From: Mytilisepta virgata
Lineage: Eukaryota; Mollusca; Bivalvia; Mytilida; Mytilidae
Assembly (NCBI GenBank): GCA_028015205.1
Contig: CM051516.1
Coordinates: 49,542,230 to 49,606,229 of the forward strand
Direction of reading: 5' to 3'
Length of the DNA stretch: 64,000 bases
The notes beneath the pieces are model-generated. The model worked only from the letters and a program-made list of their open reading frames with translations. It searched no databases and was not told the DNA's origin. This document shows, piece by piece, positions 45,601 through 60,600 of the stretch (position 1 is its first letter; every line of letters starts with the position of its first letter). The position numbers and the translations under genes were made by a program.

Positions 45601-48600
45601 AACCGTCACTCAGACTACCGGTACCACTGTTACTGAGACGACTGCCACCGCACCAACCACTGGCACACAGACCACGGCCACATCGGAAAGTACCACACAG
45701 GCACCTACAACATCTCCTGTGACAACTACCGAAGGAACAACCGTCACTCAGACTACCGGTACCACTGTTACTGAGACGACTGCCACCGCACCAACCACTG
45801 GCACACAGACCACGGCCACATCGGAAAGTACCACACAGGCACCTACAACATCTCCTGTGACAACTACCGAAGGAACAACCGTCACTCAGACTACCGGTAC
45901 CACTGTTACTGAGATGACTGCCACCGCACCAACCACTGGCACACAGACCACGGCCACATCGGAAAGTACCACACAGGCACCTACAACATCTCCTGTGACA
46001 ACTACCGAAGGAACAACCGTCACTCAGACTACCGGTACCACTGTTACTGAGACGACTGCCACCGCACCAACCACTGGCACACAGACCACGACCACATCGG
46101 AAAGTACCACACAGGCACCTACAACATCTCCTTCGACAACTACCGAAGGAACAACCGTCACTCAGACTACCGGTACCACTGTTACTGAGACGACTGCCAC
46201 CGCACCAACCACTGGCACACAGACCACGGCCACATCGGAAAGTACCACACAGACACCTACAACATCTCCTGTGACAACTACCGAAGGAACAACCGTCACT
46301 CAGACTACCGGTACCACTGTTACTGAGACGGCTGCCACCGTACCAACCACTGGCACACAGACTACGGCCACATCGGAAAGTACCACACAGGCACCTACAA
46401 CATCTCCTGTGACAACTACCGAAGGAACAACCGTCACTCAGACTACCGGTACCACTGCTACTGAGACAACTGTTACTGCAGAAACCACTGGCACACAGAC
46501 CACGGCCACATCGGAAAGTACCACACAGGCACCTACAACATCTCCTGTGACAACTACCGAAGGAACAACCGTCACTCAGACTACCGGTACCACTGTTACT
46601 GAGACTACTGCCACCGCACCAACCACTGGCACACAGACCACGGCCACATCGGAAAGTACCACACAGGCACCTACAACATCTCCTGTGACAACTACCGAAG
46701 GAACAACCGTCACTCAGACTACCGGTACCACTGTTACTGAGACGACTGCCACCGCACCAACCACTGGCACACAGACCACTGCCACATCGGAAAGTACCAC
46801 ACAGGCACCTACAACATCTCCTGTGACAACTACCGAAGGAACAACCGTCACTCAGACTACCGGTACCACTGTTACTGAGACGATTGCCACCGCACCAACC
46901 ACTGGCACACAGACCACGGCCACATCGGAAAGTACCACACAGACACCTACAACATCTCCTGTGACAACTACCGAAGGAACAACCGTCACTCAGACTACCG
47001 GTACCACTGTTACTGAGACGACTGCCACCGCACCAACCACTGGCACACAGACCACGACCACATCGGAAAGTACCACACAGGCACCTACAACATCTCCTTC
47101 GACAACTACCGAAGGAACAACCGTCACTCAGACTACCGGTACCACTGTTACTGAGACGACTGCCACCGCACCAACCACTGGCACACAGACCACGGCCACA
47201 TCGGAAAGTACCACACAGACACCTACAACATCTCCTGTGACAACTACCGAAGGAACAACCGTCACTCAGACTACCGGTACCACTGTTACTGAGACGACTG
47301 CCACCGTACCAACCACTGGCACACAGACTACGGCCACATCGGAAAGTACCACACAGGCACCTACAACATCTCCTGTGACAACTACCGAAGGAACAACCGT
47401 CACTCAGACTACCGGTACCACTGCTACTGAGACAACTGTTACTGCAGAAACCACTGGCACACAGACCACGGCCACATCGGAAAGTACCACACAGGCACCT
47501 ACAACATCTCCTGTGACAACTACCGAAGGAACAACCGTCACTCAGACTACCGGTACCACTGTTATTGAGACGACTGCCACCGCACCAACCACTGGCACAC
47601 AGACCACGACCACATCGGAAAGTACCACACAGGCACCTACAACATCTCCTGTGACAACTACCGAAGGAACAACCGTCACTCAGGCTACCGGTACCACTGT
47701 TACTGAGACGACTGCCACCGCACCAACCACTGGCACACAGACCACGGCCACATCGGAAAGTACCACACAGGCACCTACAACATCTCCTGTGACAACTACC
47801 GAAGGAACAACCGTCACTCAGACTACCGGTACCACTGTTACTGAGACGACTGCCACCGCACCAACCACTGGCACACAGACCACGACCACATCGGAAAGTA
47901 CCACACAGGCACCTACAACATCTCCTTCGACAACTACCGAAGGAACAACCGTCACTCAGACTACCGGTACCACTGTTACTGAGACGACTGCCACCGCACC
48001 AACCACTGGCACACAGACCACGGCCACATCGGAAAGTACCACACAGACACCTACAACATCTCCTGTGACAACTACCGAAGGAACAACCGTCACTCAGACT
48101 ACCGGTACCACTGTTACTGAGACGACTGCCACCGCACCAACCACTGGCACACAGACCACGGCCACATCGGAAAGTACCACACAGGCACCTACAACATCTC
48201 CTGTGACAACTACCGAAGGAACAACCGTCACTCAGACTACCGGTACCACTGTTACTGAGACGACTGCCACCGCACCAACCACTGGTACACAGACTACGGC
48301 CACATCGGAAAGTACCACACAGGCACCTACAACATCTCCTGTGACAACTACCGAAGGAACAACCGTCACTCAGACTACCGGTACCACTGTTACTGAGACG
48401 ACTGCCACCGCACCAACCACTGGCACACAGACCACGGCCACATCGGAAAGTACCACACAGGCACCTACAACATCTCCTGTGACAACGACCGAAGGAACAA
48501 CCGTCACTCAGACAACCGGTACCACTTTTACTGAGACGACTGCCACCGCACCAACCACTGGCACACAGACCACGGCCACATCGGAAAGTACCACACAGGC

Positions 48601-51600
48601 ACCTACAACATCTCCTGTGACAACTACCGAAGGAACAACCGTCACTCAGACTACCGGTACCACTGTTACTGAGACGACTGCCACCGCACCAACCACTGGC
48701 ACACAGACCACGACCACATCGGAAAGTACCGCACAGGCACCTACAACATCTCCTTCGACAACTACCGAAGGAACAACCGTCACTCAGACTACCGGTACCA
48801 CTGTTACTGAGACGACTGCCACCGCACCAACCACTGGCACACAGACCACGGCCACATCGGAAAGTACCACACAGACACCTACAACATCTCCTGTGACAAC
48901 TACCGAAGGAACAACCGTCACTCAGACTACCGGTACCACTGTTACTGAGACGACTGCCACCGTACCAACCACTGGCACACAGACTACGGCCACATCGGAA
49001 AGTACCACACAGGCACCTACAACATCTCCTGTGACAACTACCGAAGGAACAACCGTCACTCAGACTACCGGTACCACTGCTACTGAGACAACTGTTACTG
49101 CAGAAACCACTGGCACACAGACCACGGCCACATCGGAAAGTACCACACAGGCACCTACAACATCTCCTGTGACAACTACCGAAGGAACAACCGTCACTCA
49201 GACTACCGGTACCACTGTTACTGAGACGACTGCCACCGCACCAACCACTGGCACACAGACCACGACCACATCGGAAAGTACCACACAGGCACCTACAACA
49301 TCTCCTGTGACAACTACCGAAGGAACAACCGTCACTCAGGCTACCGGTACCACTGTTACTGAGACGACTGCCACCGCACCACCCACTGGCACACAGACCA
49401 CGGCCACATCGGAAAGTACCACACAGACACCTACAACATCTCCTGTGACAACTACCGAAGGAACAACCGTCACTCAGACTACCGGTACCACTGTTACTGA
49501 GACGACTGCCACCGCACCAACCACTGGCACACAGACCACGTCCACATCGGAAAGTACCACACAGGCACCTACAACATCTCCTGTGACAACTACCGAAGGA
49601 ACAACCGTCACTCAGACTACCGGTACCACTGTTACTGAGACGACTGCCACCGCACCAACCACTGGCACACAGACCACGGCCACATCGGAAAGTACCACAC
49701 AGGCACCTACAACATCTCCTGTGACAACTACCGAAGGAACAACCGTCACTCAGACTACCGGTACCACTGTTACTGAGACGACTGCCACCGCACCAACCAC
49801 TGGCACACAGACCACGGCCACATCGGAAAGTACCACACAGGCACCTACAACATCTCCTGTGACAACTACCGAAGGAACAACCGTCACTCAGACTACCGGT
49901 ACCACTGTTACTGAGACGACTGCCACCGCACCAACCACTGGCACACAGACCACGACCACATCGGAAAGTACCACACAGGCACCTACAACATCTCCTTCGA
50001 CAACTACCGAAGGAACAACCGTCACTCAGACTACCGGTACCACTGTTACTGAGACGACTGCCACCGCACCAACCACTGGCACACAGACCACGGCCACATC
50101 GGAAAGTACCACACAGACACCTACAACATCTCCTGTGACAACTACCGAAGGAACAACCGTCACTCAGACTAACGGTACCACTGTTACTGAGACGACTGCC
50201 ACCGCACCAACCACTGGCACACAGACCACGGCCACATCGGAAAGTACCACACAGGCACCTACAACATCTCCTGTGACAACTACCGAAGGAACAACCGTCA
50301 CTCAGACTACCGGTACCACTGTTACTGAGACTACTGCCACCGCACCAACCACTGGTACACAGACTACGGCCACATCGGAAAGTACCACACAGGCACCTAC
50401 AACATCTCCTGTGACAACTACCGAAGGAACAACCGTCACTCAGACTACCGGTACCACTGTTACTGAGACGACTGCCACCGCACCAACCACTGGCACACAG
50501 ACCACGGCCACATCGGAAAGTACCACACAGGCACCTACAACATCTCCTGTGACAACTACCGAAGGAACAACCGTCACTCAGACAACCGGTACCACTGTTA
50601 CTGAGACGACTGCCACCGCACCAACCACTGGCACACAGACCACGGCCACATCGGAAAGTACCACACAGGTACCTACAACATCTCCTGTGACAACTACCGA
50701 AGGAACAACCGTCACTCAGACTACCGGTACCACTGCTACTGAGACAACTGTTACTGCAGAAATCACTGGCACACAGACCACGGCCACATCGGAAAGTACC
50801 ACACAGGCACCTACAACATCTCCTGTGACAACTACCGAAGGAACAACCGTCACTCAGACTACCGGTACCACTGTTACTGAGACGACTGCCACCGCACCAA
50901 CCACTGGCACACAGAAAACGGCCACATCGGAAAGTACCACACAGGCACCTACAACATCTCCTGTGACAACTACCGAAGGAACAACCGTCACTCAGACTAC
51001 CGGTACCACTGTTACTGAGACGACTGCCACCGCACCAACCACTGGCACACAGACCACGGCCACATCGGAAAGTACCACACAGGCACCTACAACATCTCCT
51101 GTGACAACTACCGAAGGAACAACCGTCACTCAGACTACCGGTACCACTGTTACTGAGACGACTGCCACCGCACCAACCACTGGCACACAGACCACGGCCA
51201 CATCGGAAAGTACCACACAGGCACCTACAACATCTCCTGTGACAACTACCGAAGGAACAACCGTCACTCAGGCTACCGGTACCACTGTTACTGAGACGAC
51301 TGCCACCGCACCAACCACTGGCACACAGACCACGGCCACATCGGAAAGTACCACACAGGCACCTACAACATCTCCTTCGACAACTACCGAAGGAACAACC
51401 GTCACTCAGACTACCGGTACCACTGTTACTGAGACGACTGCCACCGCACCAACCACTGGCACACAGACCACGGCCACATCGGAAAGTACCACACAGACAC
51501 CTACAACATCTCCTGTGACAACTACCGAAGGAACAACCGTCACTCAGACTACCGGTACCACTGTTACTGAGACGACTGCCACCGCACCAACCACTGGCAC

Positions 51601-54600
51601 ACAGACCACGGCCACATCGGAAAGTACCACACAGGCACCTACAACATCTCCTGTGAGAACTACCGAAGGAACAACCGTCACTCAGACTACCGGTACCACT
51701 GTTACTGAGACTACTGCCACCGCACCAACCACTGGTACACAGACCACGGCCACATCGGAAAGTACCACACAGGCACCTACAACATCTCCTGTGACAACTA
51801 CCGAAGGAACAACCGTCACTCAGACTACCGGTACCACTGTTACTGAGACGACTGCCACCGCAGCAACCACTGGCACACAGACCACGGCCACATCGGAAAG
51901 TACCACACAGGCACCTACAACATCTCCTGTGACAACTACCGAAGGAACAACCGTCACTCAGACTACCGGTACCACTGTTACTGAGACGACTGCCACCGCA
52001 CCAACCACTGGCACACAGACCACGGCCACATCGGAAAGTACCACACAGGCACCTACAACACCTCCTGTGACAACTACCGAAGGAACAACCGTCACTCAGA
52101 CTACCGGTACCACTGTTACTGAGACGACTGCCACCGCACCAACCACTGGCACACAGACCACGACCACATCGGAAAGTACCACACAGGCACCTACAACATC
52201 TCCTTCGACAACTACCGAAGGAACAACCGTCACTCAGACTACCGGTACCACTGTTACTGAGACGACTGCCACCGCACCAACCACTGGCACACAGACCACG
52301 GCCACATCGGAAAGTACCACACAGACACCTACAACATCTCCTGTGACAACTACCGAAGGAACAACCGTCACTCAGACTACCGGTACCACTGTTACTGAGA
52401 CGACTGCCACCGTACCAACCACTGGCACACAGACTACGGCCACATCGGAAAGTACCACACAGGCACCTACAACATCTCCTGTGACAACTACCGAAGGAAC
52501 AACCGTCACTCAGACTACCGGTACCACTGCTACTGAGACAACTGTTACTGCAGAAACCACTGGCACACAGACCACGGCCACATCGGAAAGTACCACACAG
52601 GCACCTACAACATCTCCTGTGACAACTACCGAAGGAACAACCGTCACTCAGACTACCGGTACCACTGTTACTGAGACGACTGCCACCGCACCAACCACTG
52701 GCACACAGACCACGACCACATCGGAAAGTACCACACAGGCACCTACAACATCTCCTGTGACAACTACCGAAGGAACAACCGTCACTCAGGCTACCGGTAC
52801 CACTGTTACTGAGACGACTGCCACCGCACCACCCACTGGCACACAGACCACGGCCACATCGGAAAGTACCACACAGACACCTACAACATCTCCTGTGACA
52901 ACTACCGAAGGAACAACCGTCACTCAGACTACCGGTACCACTGTTACTGAGACGACTGCCACCGCACCAACCACTGGCACACAGACCACGGCCACATCGG
53001 AAAGTACCACACAGGCACCTACAACATCTCCTGTGACAACTACCGAAGGAACAACCGTCACTCAGACTACCGGTACCACTGTTACTGAGACGACTGCCAC
53101 CGCACCAACCACTGGCACACAGACCACGGCCACATCGGAAAGTACCACACAGGCACCTACAACATCTCCTGTGACAACTACCGAAGGAACAACCGTCACT
53201 CAGACTACCGGTACCACTGTTACTGAGACGACTGCCACCGCACCAACCACTGGCACACAGACCACGGCCACATCGGAAAGTACCACACAGGCACCTACAA
53301 CATCTCCTGTGACAACTACCGAAGGAACAACCGTCACTCAGACTACCGGTACCACTGTTACTGAGACGACTGCCACCGCACCAACCACTGGCACACAGAC
53401 CACGGCCACATCGGAAAGTACCACACAGGCACCTACAACATCTCCTGTGACAACTACCGAAGGAACAACCGTCACTCAGACTACCGGTACCACTGTTACT
53501 GAGACGACTGCCACCGCACCAACCACTGGCACACAGACCACGACCACATCGGAAAGTACCACACAGGCACCTACAACATCTCCTTCGACAACTACCGAAG
53601 GAACAACCGTCACTCAGACTACCGGTACCACTGTTACTGAGACGTCTGCCACCGCACCAACCACTGGCACACAGACCACGGCCACATCGGAAAGTACCAC
53701 ACAGACACCTACAACATCTCCTGTGACAACTACCGAAGGAACAACCGTCACTCAGACTACCGGTACCACTGTTACTGAGACGACTGCCACCGCACCAACC
53801 ACTGGCACACAGACCACGGCCACATCGGAAAGTACCACACAGGCACCTACAACATCTCCTGTGACAACTACCGAAGGAACAACCGTCACTCAGACTACCG
53901 GTACCACTGTTACTGAGACTACTACCACCGCACCAACCACTGGTACACAGACTACGGCCACATCGGAAAGTACCACACAGGCACCTACAACATCTCCTGT
54001 GACAACTACCGAAGGAACAACCGTCACTCAGACTACCGGTACCACTGTTACTGAGACGACTGCCACCGCACCAACCACTGGCACACAGACCACGGCCACA
54101 TCGGAAAGTACCACACAGGCACCTACAACATCTCCTGTGACAACTACCGAAGGAACAACCGTCACTCAGACTACCGGTACCACTGTTACTGAGACGACTG
54201 CCACCGCACCAACCACTGGCACACAGACCACGGCCACATCGGAAAGTACCACACAGGCACCTACAACATCTCCTGTGACAACTACCGAAGGAACAACCGT
54301 CACTCAGACTACCGGTACCACTGCTACTGAGACGACTGCCACTGGAGAAACCACTGGCACACAGACCACGGCCACATCGGAAAGTACCACACAGGCACCT
54401 ACAACATCTCCTGTGACAACTACCGAAGGAACAACCGTCACTCAGACTACCGGTACCACTGTTACTGAGACGACTGCCACCGCACCAACCACTGGCACAC
54501 AGACCACGGCCACATCGGAAAGTACCACACAGGCACCTACAACATCTCCTGTGACAACTACCGAAGGAACAACCGTCACTCAGACTACCGGTACCACTGT

Positions 54601-57600
54601 TACTGAGACGACTGCCACCGCACCAACCACTGGCACACAGACCACGGCCACATCGGAAAGTACCACACAGGCACCTACAACATCTCCTGTGACAACTACC
54701 GAAGGAACAACCGTCACTCAGACTACCGGTACCACTGCTACTGAGACGACTGCCACTGGAGAAACCACTGGCACACAGACCACGGCCACATCGGAAAGTA
54801 CCACACAGGCACCTACAACATCTCCTGTGACAACTACCGAAGGAACAACCGTCACTCAGACTACCGGTACCACAGTTACTGAGACGACTGCCACCGCACC
54901 AACCACTGGCACACAGACCACGGTCACATCGGAAAGTACCACACAGGCACCTACAACATCTCCTGTGACAACTACCGAAGGAACAACCGTCACTCAGACT
55001 ACCGGTACCACTGCTACTGAGACGACTGTTACTGCAGAAACCACTGGCACACAGACGACGGCCACATCGGAAAGTACCACACAGGCACCTACAACATCTC
55101 CTGCGACAACTACCGAAGGAACAACCGTCACTCAGACTACCGGTACCACTGTTACTGAGACTACTGCCACCGCACCAACCACTGGCACACAGACCACGGC
55201 CACATCGGAAAGTACCACAGAGGCACCTACAACATCTCCTGTGACAACTACCGAAGGAACAACCGTCACTCAGGCTACCGGTACCACTGCTACTGAGACG
55301 ACTGCCACCGCACCAACCACTGGCACACAGACCACGACCATATCGGAAAGTACCACACAGGCACCTACAACATCTCCTGTGACAACTACCGAAGGAACAA
55401 CCGTCACTCAGACTACCGGTACCACTGTTACTGAGACGACTGCCACCGCACCAACCACTGGCACACAGACCACGGCCACATCGGAAAGTACCACACAGGC
55501 ACCTACAACATCTCCTGTGACAACTACCGAAGGAACAACCGTCACTCAGACTACCGGTACCACTGTTACTGAGACGACTGCCACCGCACCAACCACTGGC
55601 ACACAGACCACGGCCACATCGGAAAGTACCACACAGGCACCTACAACATCTCCTGTGACAACTACCGAAGGAACAACCGTCACTCAGACTACCGGTACCA
55701 CTGTTACTGAGACGACTGCCACCGCACCAACCACTGGCACACAGACCACGGCCACATCGGAAAGTACCACACAGGCACCTACAACATCTCCTGTGACAAC
55801 TACCGAAGGAACAACCGTCACTCAGACTACCGGTACCACTGTTACTGAGACGACTGCCACCGCACCAACCACTGGCACACAGACCACGACCACATCGGAA
55901 AGTACCACACAGGCACCTACAACATCTCCTTCGACAACTACCGAAGGAACAACCGTCACTCAGACTACCGGTACCACTGTTACTGAGACGTCTGCCACCG
56001 CACCAACCACTGGCACACAGACCACGGCCACATCGGAAAGTACCACACAGACACCTACAACATCTCCTGTGACAACTACCGAAGGAACAACCGTCACTCA
56101 GACTACCGGTACCACTGTTACTGAGACGACTGCCACCGCACCAACCACTGGCACACAGACCACGGCCACATCGGAAAGTACCACACAGGCACCTACAACA
56201 TCTCCTGTGACAACTACCGAAGGAACAACCGTCACTCAGACTACCGGTACCACTGTTACTGAGACTACTGCCACCGCACCAACCACTGGTACACAGACTA
56301 CGGCCACATCGGAAAGTACCACACAGGCACCTACAACATCTCCTGTGACAACTACCGAAGGAACAACCGTCACTCAGACTACCGGTACCACTGTTACTGA
56401 GACGACTGCCACCGCACCAACCACTGGCACACAGACCACGGCCACATCGGAAAGTACCACACAGGCACCTACAACATCTCCTGTGACAACTACCGAAGGA
56501 ACAACCGTCACTCAGACTACCGGTACCACTGTTACTGAGACGACTGCCACCGCACCAACCACTGGCACACAGACCACGGCCACATCGGAAAGTACCACAC
56601 AGGCACCTACAACATCTCCTGTGACAACTACCGAAGGAACAACCGTCACTCAGACTACCGGTACCACTGCTACTGAGACGACTGCCACTGGAGAAACCAC
56701 TGGCACACAGACCACGGCCACATCGGAAAGTACCACACAGGCACCTACAACATCTCCTGTGACAACTACCGAAGGAACAACCGTCACTCAGACTACCGGT
56801 ACCACTGTTACTGAGACGACTGCCACCGCACCAACCACTGGCACACAGACCACGGCCACATCGGAAAGTACCACACAGGCACCTACAACATCTCCTGTGA
56901 CAACTACCGAAGGAACAACCGTCACTCAGACTACCGGTACCACTGTTACTGAGACGACTGCCACCGCACCAACCACTGGCACACAGACCACGGCCACATC
57001 GGAAAGTACCACACAGGCACCTACAACATCTCCTGTGACAACTACCGAAGGAACAACCGTCACTCAGACTACCGGTACCACTGCTACTGAGACGACTGCC
57101 ACTGGAGAAACCACTGGCACACAGACCACGGCCACATCGGAAAGTACCACACAGGCACCTACAACATCTCCTGTGACAACTACCGAAGGAACAACCGTCA
57201 CTCAGACTACCGGTACCACAGTTACTGAGACGACTGCCACCGCACCAACCACTGGCACACAGACCACGGTCACATCGGTAAGTACCACACAGGCACCTAC
57301 AACATCTCCTGTGACAACTACCGAAGGAACAACCGTCACTCAGACTACCGGTACCACTGCTACTGAGACGACTGTTACTGCAGAAACCACTGGCACACAG
57401 ACGACGGCCACATCGGAAAGTACCACACAGGCACCTACAACATCTCCTGCGACAACTACCGAAGGAACAACCGTCACTCAGACTACCGGTACCACTGTTA
57501 CTGAGACTACTGCCACCGCACCAACCACTGGCACACAGACCACGGCCACATCGGAAAGTACCACAGAGGCACCTACAACATCTCCTGTGACAACTACCGA

Positions 57601-60600
57601 AGGAACAACCGTCACTCAGGCTACCGGTACCACTGCTACTGAGACGACTGCCACCGCACCAACCACTGGCACACAGACCACGACCATATCGGAAAGTACC
57701 ACACAGGCACCTACAACATCTCCTGTGACAACTACCGAAGGAACAACCGTCACTCAGGCTACCGGTACCACTGTTACTGAGACGACTGCCACCGCACCAA
57801 CCACTGGCACACAGACCACGCCCACATCGGAAAGTACCACACAGACACCTACAACATCTCCTGTGACAACTACCGAAGGAACAACCGTCACTCAGACTAC
57901 CGGTACCACTGTTACTGAGACGACTGCCACCGCACCAACCACTGGCACACAGACCACGGCCACATCAGAAAGTACCACACAGGCACCTACAACATCTCCT
58001 GTGACAACTACCGAAGAAACAACCGTCACTCAGACTACCGGTACCACTGTTACTGAGACTACTGCCACCGCACCAACCACTGGTACACAGACTACGGCCA
58101 CATCGGAAAGTACCACACAGGCACCTACAACATCTCCTGTGACAACTACCGAAGGAACAACCGTCACTCAGACTACCGGTACCACTGTTACTGAGACGAC
58201 TGCCATCGCACCAACCACTGGCACACAGACCACGGCCACATCGGTAAGTACCACACAGGCACCTACAACATCTCCTGTGACAACTACCGAAGGAACAACC
58301 GTCACTCAGACTACCGGTACCACTGTTACTGAGACGACTGCCACCGCACCAACCACTGGCACACAGACCACGGCCACATCGGAAAGTACCACACAGGCAC
58401 CTACAACATCTCCTGTGACAACTACCGAAGGAACAACCGTCACTCAGACTACCGGTACCACTGTTACTGAGACGACTGCCACCGCACCAACCACTGGCAC
58501 ACAGACCACGGCCACATCGGAAAGTACCACACAGGCACCTACAACATCTCCTGTGACAACTACCGAAGGAACAACCGTCACTCAGACTACCGGTACCACT
58601 GTTACTGAGACGACTGCCACCGCACCAACCACTGGCACACAGACCACGGCCACATCGGAAAGTACCACACAGGCACCTACAACATCTCCTGTGACAACTA
58701 CCGAAGGAACAACCGTCATTCAGACTACCGGTACCACTGTTACTGAGACGACTGCCACCGCACCAACCACTGGCACACAGACCACGGCCACATCGGAAAG
58801 TACCACACAGGCACCTACAACATCTCCTGTGACAACTACCGAAGGAACAACCGTCACTCAGACTACCGGTACCACTGTTACTGAGACGACTGCCACCGCA
58901 CCAACCACTGGCACACAGACCACGACCACATCGGAAAGTACCACACAGGCACCTACAAAATCTCCTTCGACAACTACCGAAGGAACAACCGTCACTCAGA
59001 CTACCGGTACCACTGTTACTGAGACGACTGCCACCGCACCAACCACTGGCACACAGACCACGGCCACATCGGAAAGTACCACACAGACACCTACAACATC
59101 TCCTGTGACAACTACCGAAGGAACAACCGTCACTCAGACTACCGGTACCACTGTTACTGAGACGACTGCCACCGCACCAACCACTGGCACACAGACCACG
59201 GCCACATCGGAAAGTACCACACAGGCACCTACAACATCTCCTGTGACAACTACCGAAGGAACAACCGTCACTCAGACTACCGGTACCACTGTTACTGAGA
59301 CTACTGCCACCGCACCAACCACTGGCACACAGACTACGGCCACATCGGAAAGTACCACACAGGCACCTACAACATCTCCTGTGACAACTACCGAAGGAAC
59401 AACCGTCACTCAGACTACCGGTACCACTGCTACTGAGACAACTGTCACTGCAGAAACCACTGGCACACAGACCACGGCCACATCGGAAAGTACCACACAG
59501 GCACCTACAACATCTCCTGTGACAACTACCGAAGGAACAACCGTCACTCAGACTACCGGTACCACTGTTACTGAGACGACTGCCACCGCACCAACCACTG
59601 GCACACAGACCACGGCCACATCGGAAAGTACCACACAGGCACCTACAACATCTCCTGTGACAACTACCGAAGGAACAACCGTCACTCAGACTACCGGTAC
59701 CACTGTTACTGAGACGACTGCCACCGCACCAACCACTGGCACACAGACCACGGCCACATCGGAAAGTACCACACAGGCACCTACAACATCTCCTGTGACA
59801 ACTACCGAAGGAACAACCGTCATTCAGACTACCGGTACCACTGTTACTGAGACGACTGCCACCGCACCAACCACTGGCACACAGACCACGGCCACATCGG
59901 AAAGTACCACACAGGCACCTACAACATCTCCTGTGACAACTACCGAAGGAACAACCGTCACTCAGACTACCGGTACCACTGTTACTGAGACGACTGCCAC
60001 CGCACCAACCACTGGCACACAGACCACGGCCACATCGGAAAGTACCACACAGGCACCTACAACATCTCCTGTGACAACTACCGAAGGAACAACCGTCATT
60101 CAGACTACCGGTACCACTGTTACTGAGACGACTGCCACCGCACCAACCACTGGCACACAGACCACGGCCACATCGGAAAGTACCACACAGGCACCTACAA
60201 CATCTCCTGTGACAACTACCGAAGGAACAACCGTCACTCAGACTACCGGTACCACTGTTACTGAGACGACTGCCACCGCACCAACCACTGGCACACAGAC
60301 CACGACCACATCGGAAAGTACCACACAGGCACCTACAAAATCTCCTTCGACAACTACCGAAGGAACAACCGTCACTCAGACTACCGGTACCACTGTTACT
60401 GAGACGACTGCCACCGCACCAACCACTGGCACACAGACCACGGCCACATCGGAAAGTACCACACAGACACCTACAACATCTCCTGTGACAACTACCGAAG
60501 GAACAACCGTCACTCAGACTACCGGTACCACTGTTACTGAGACGACTGCCACCGCACCAACCACTGGCACACAGACCACGGCCACATCGGAAAGTACCAC

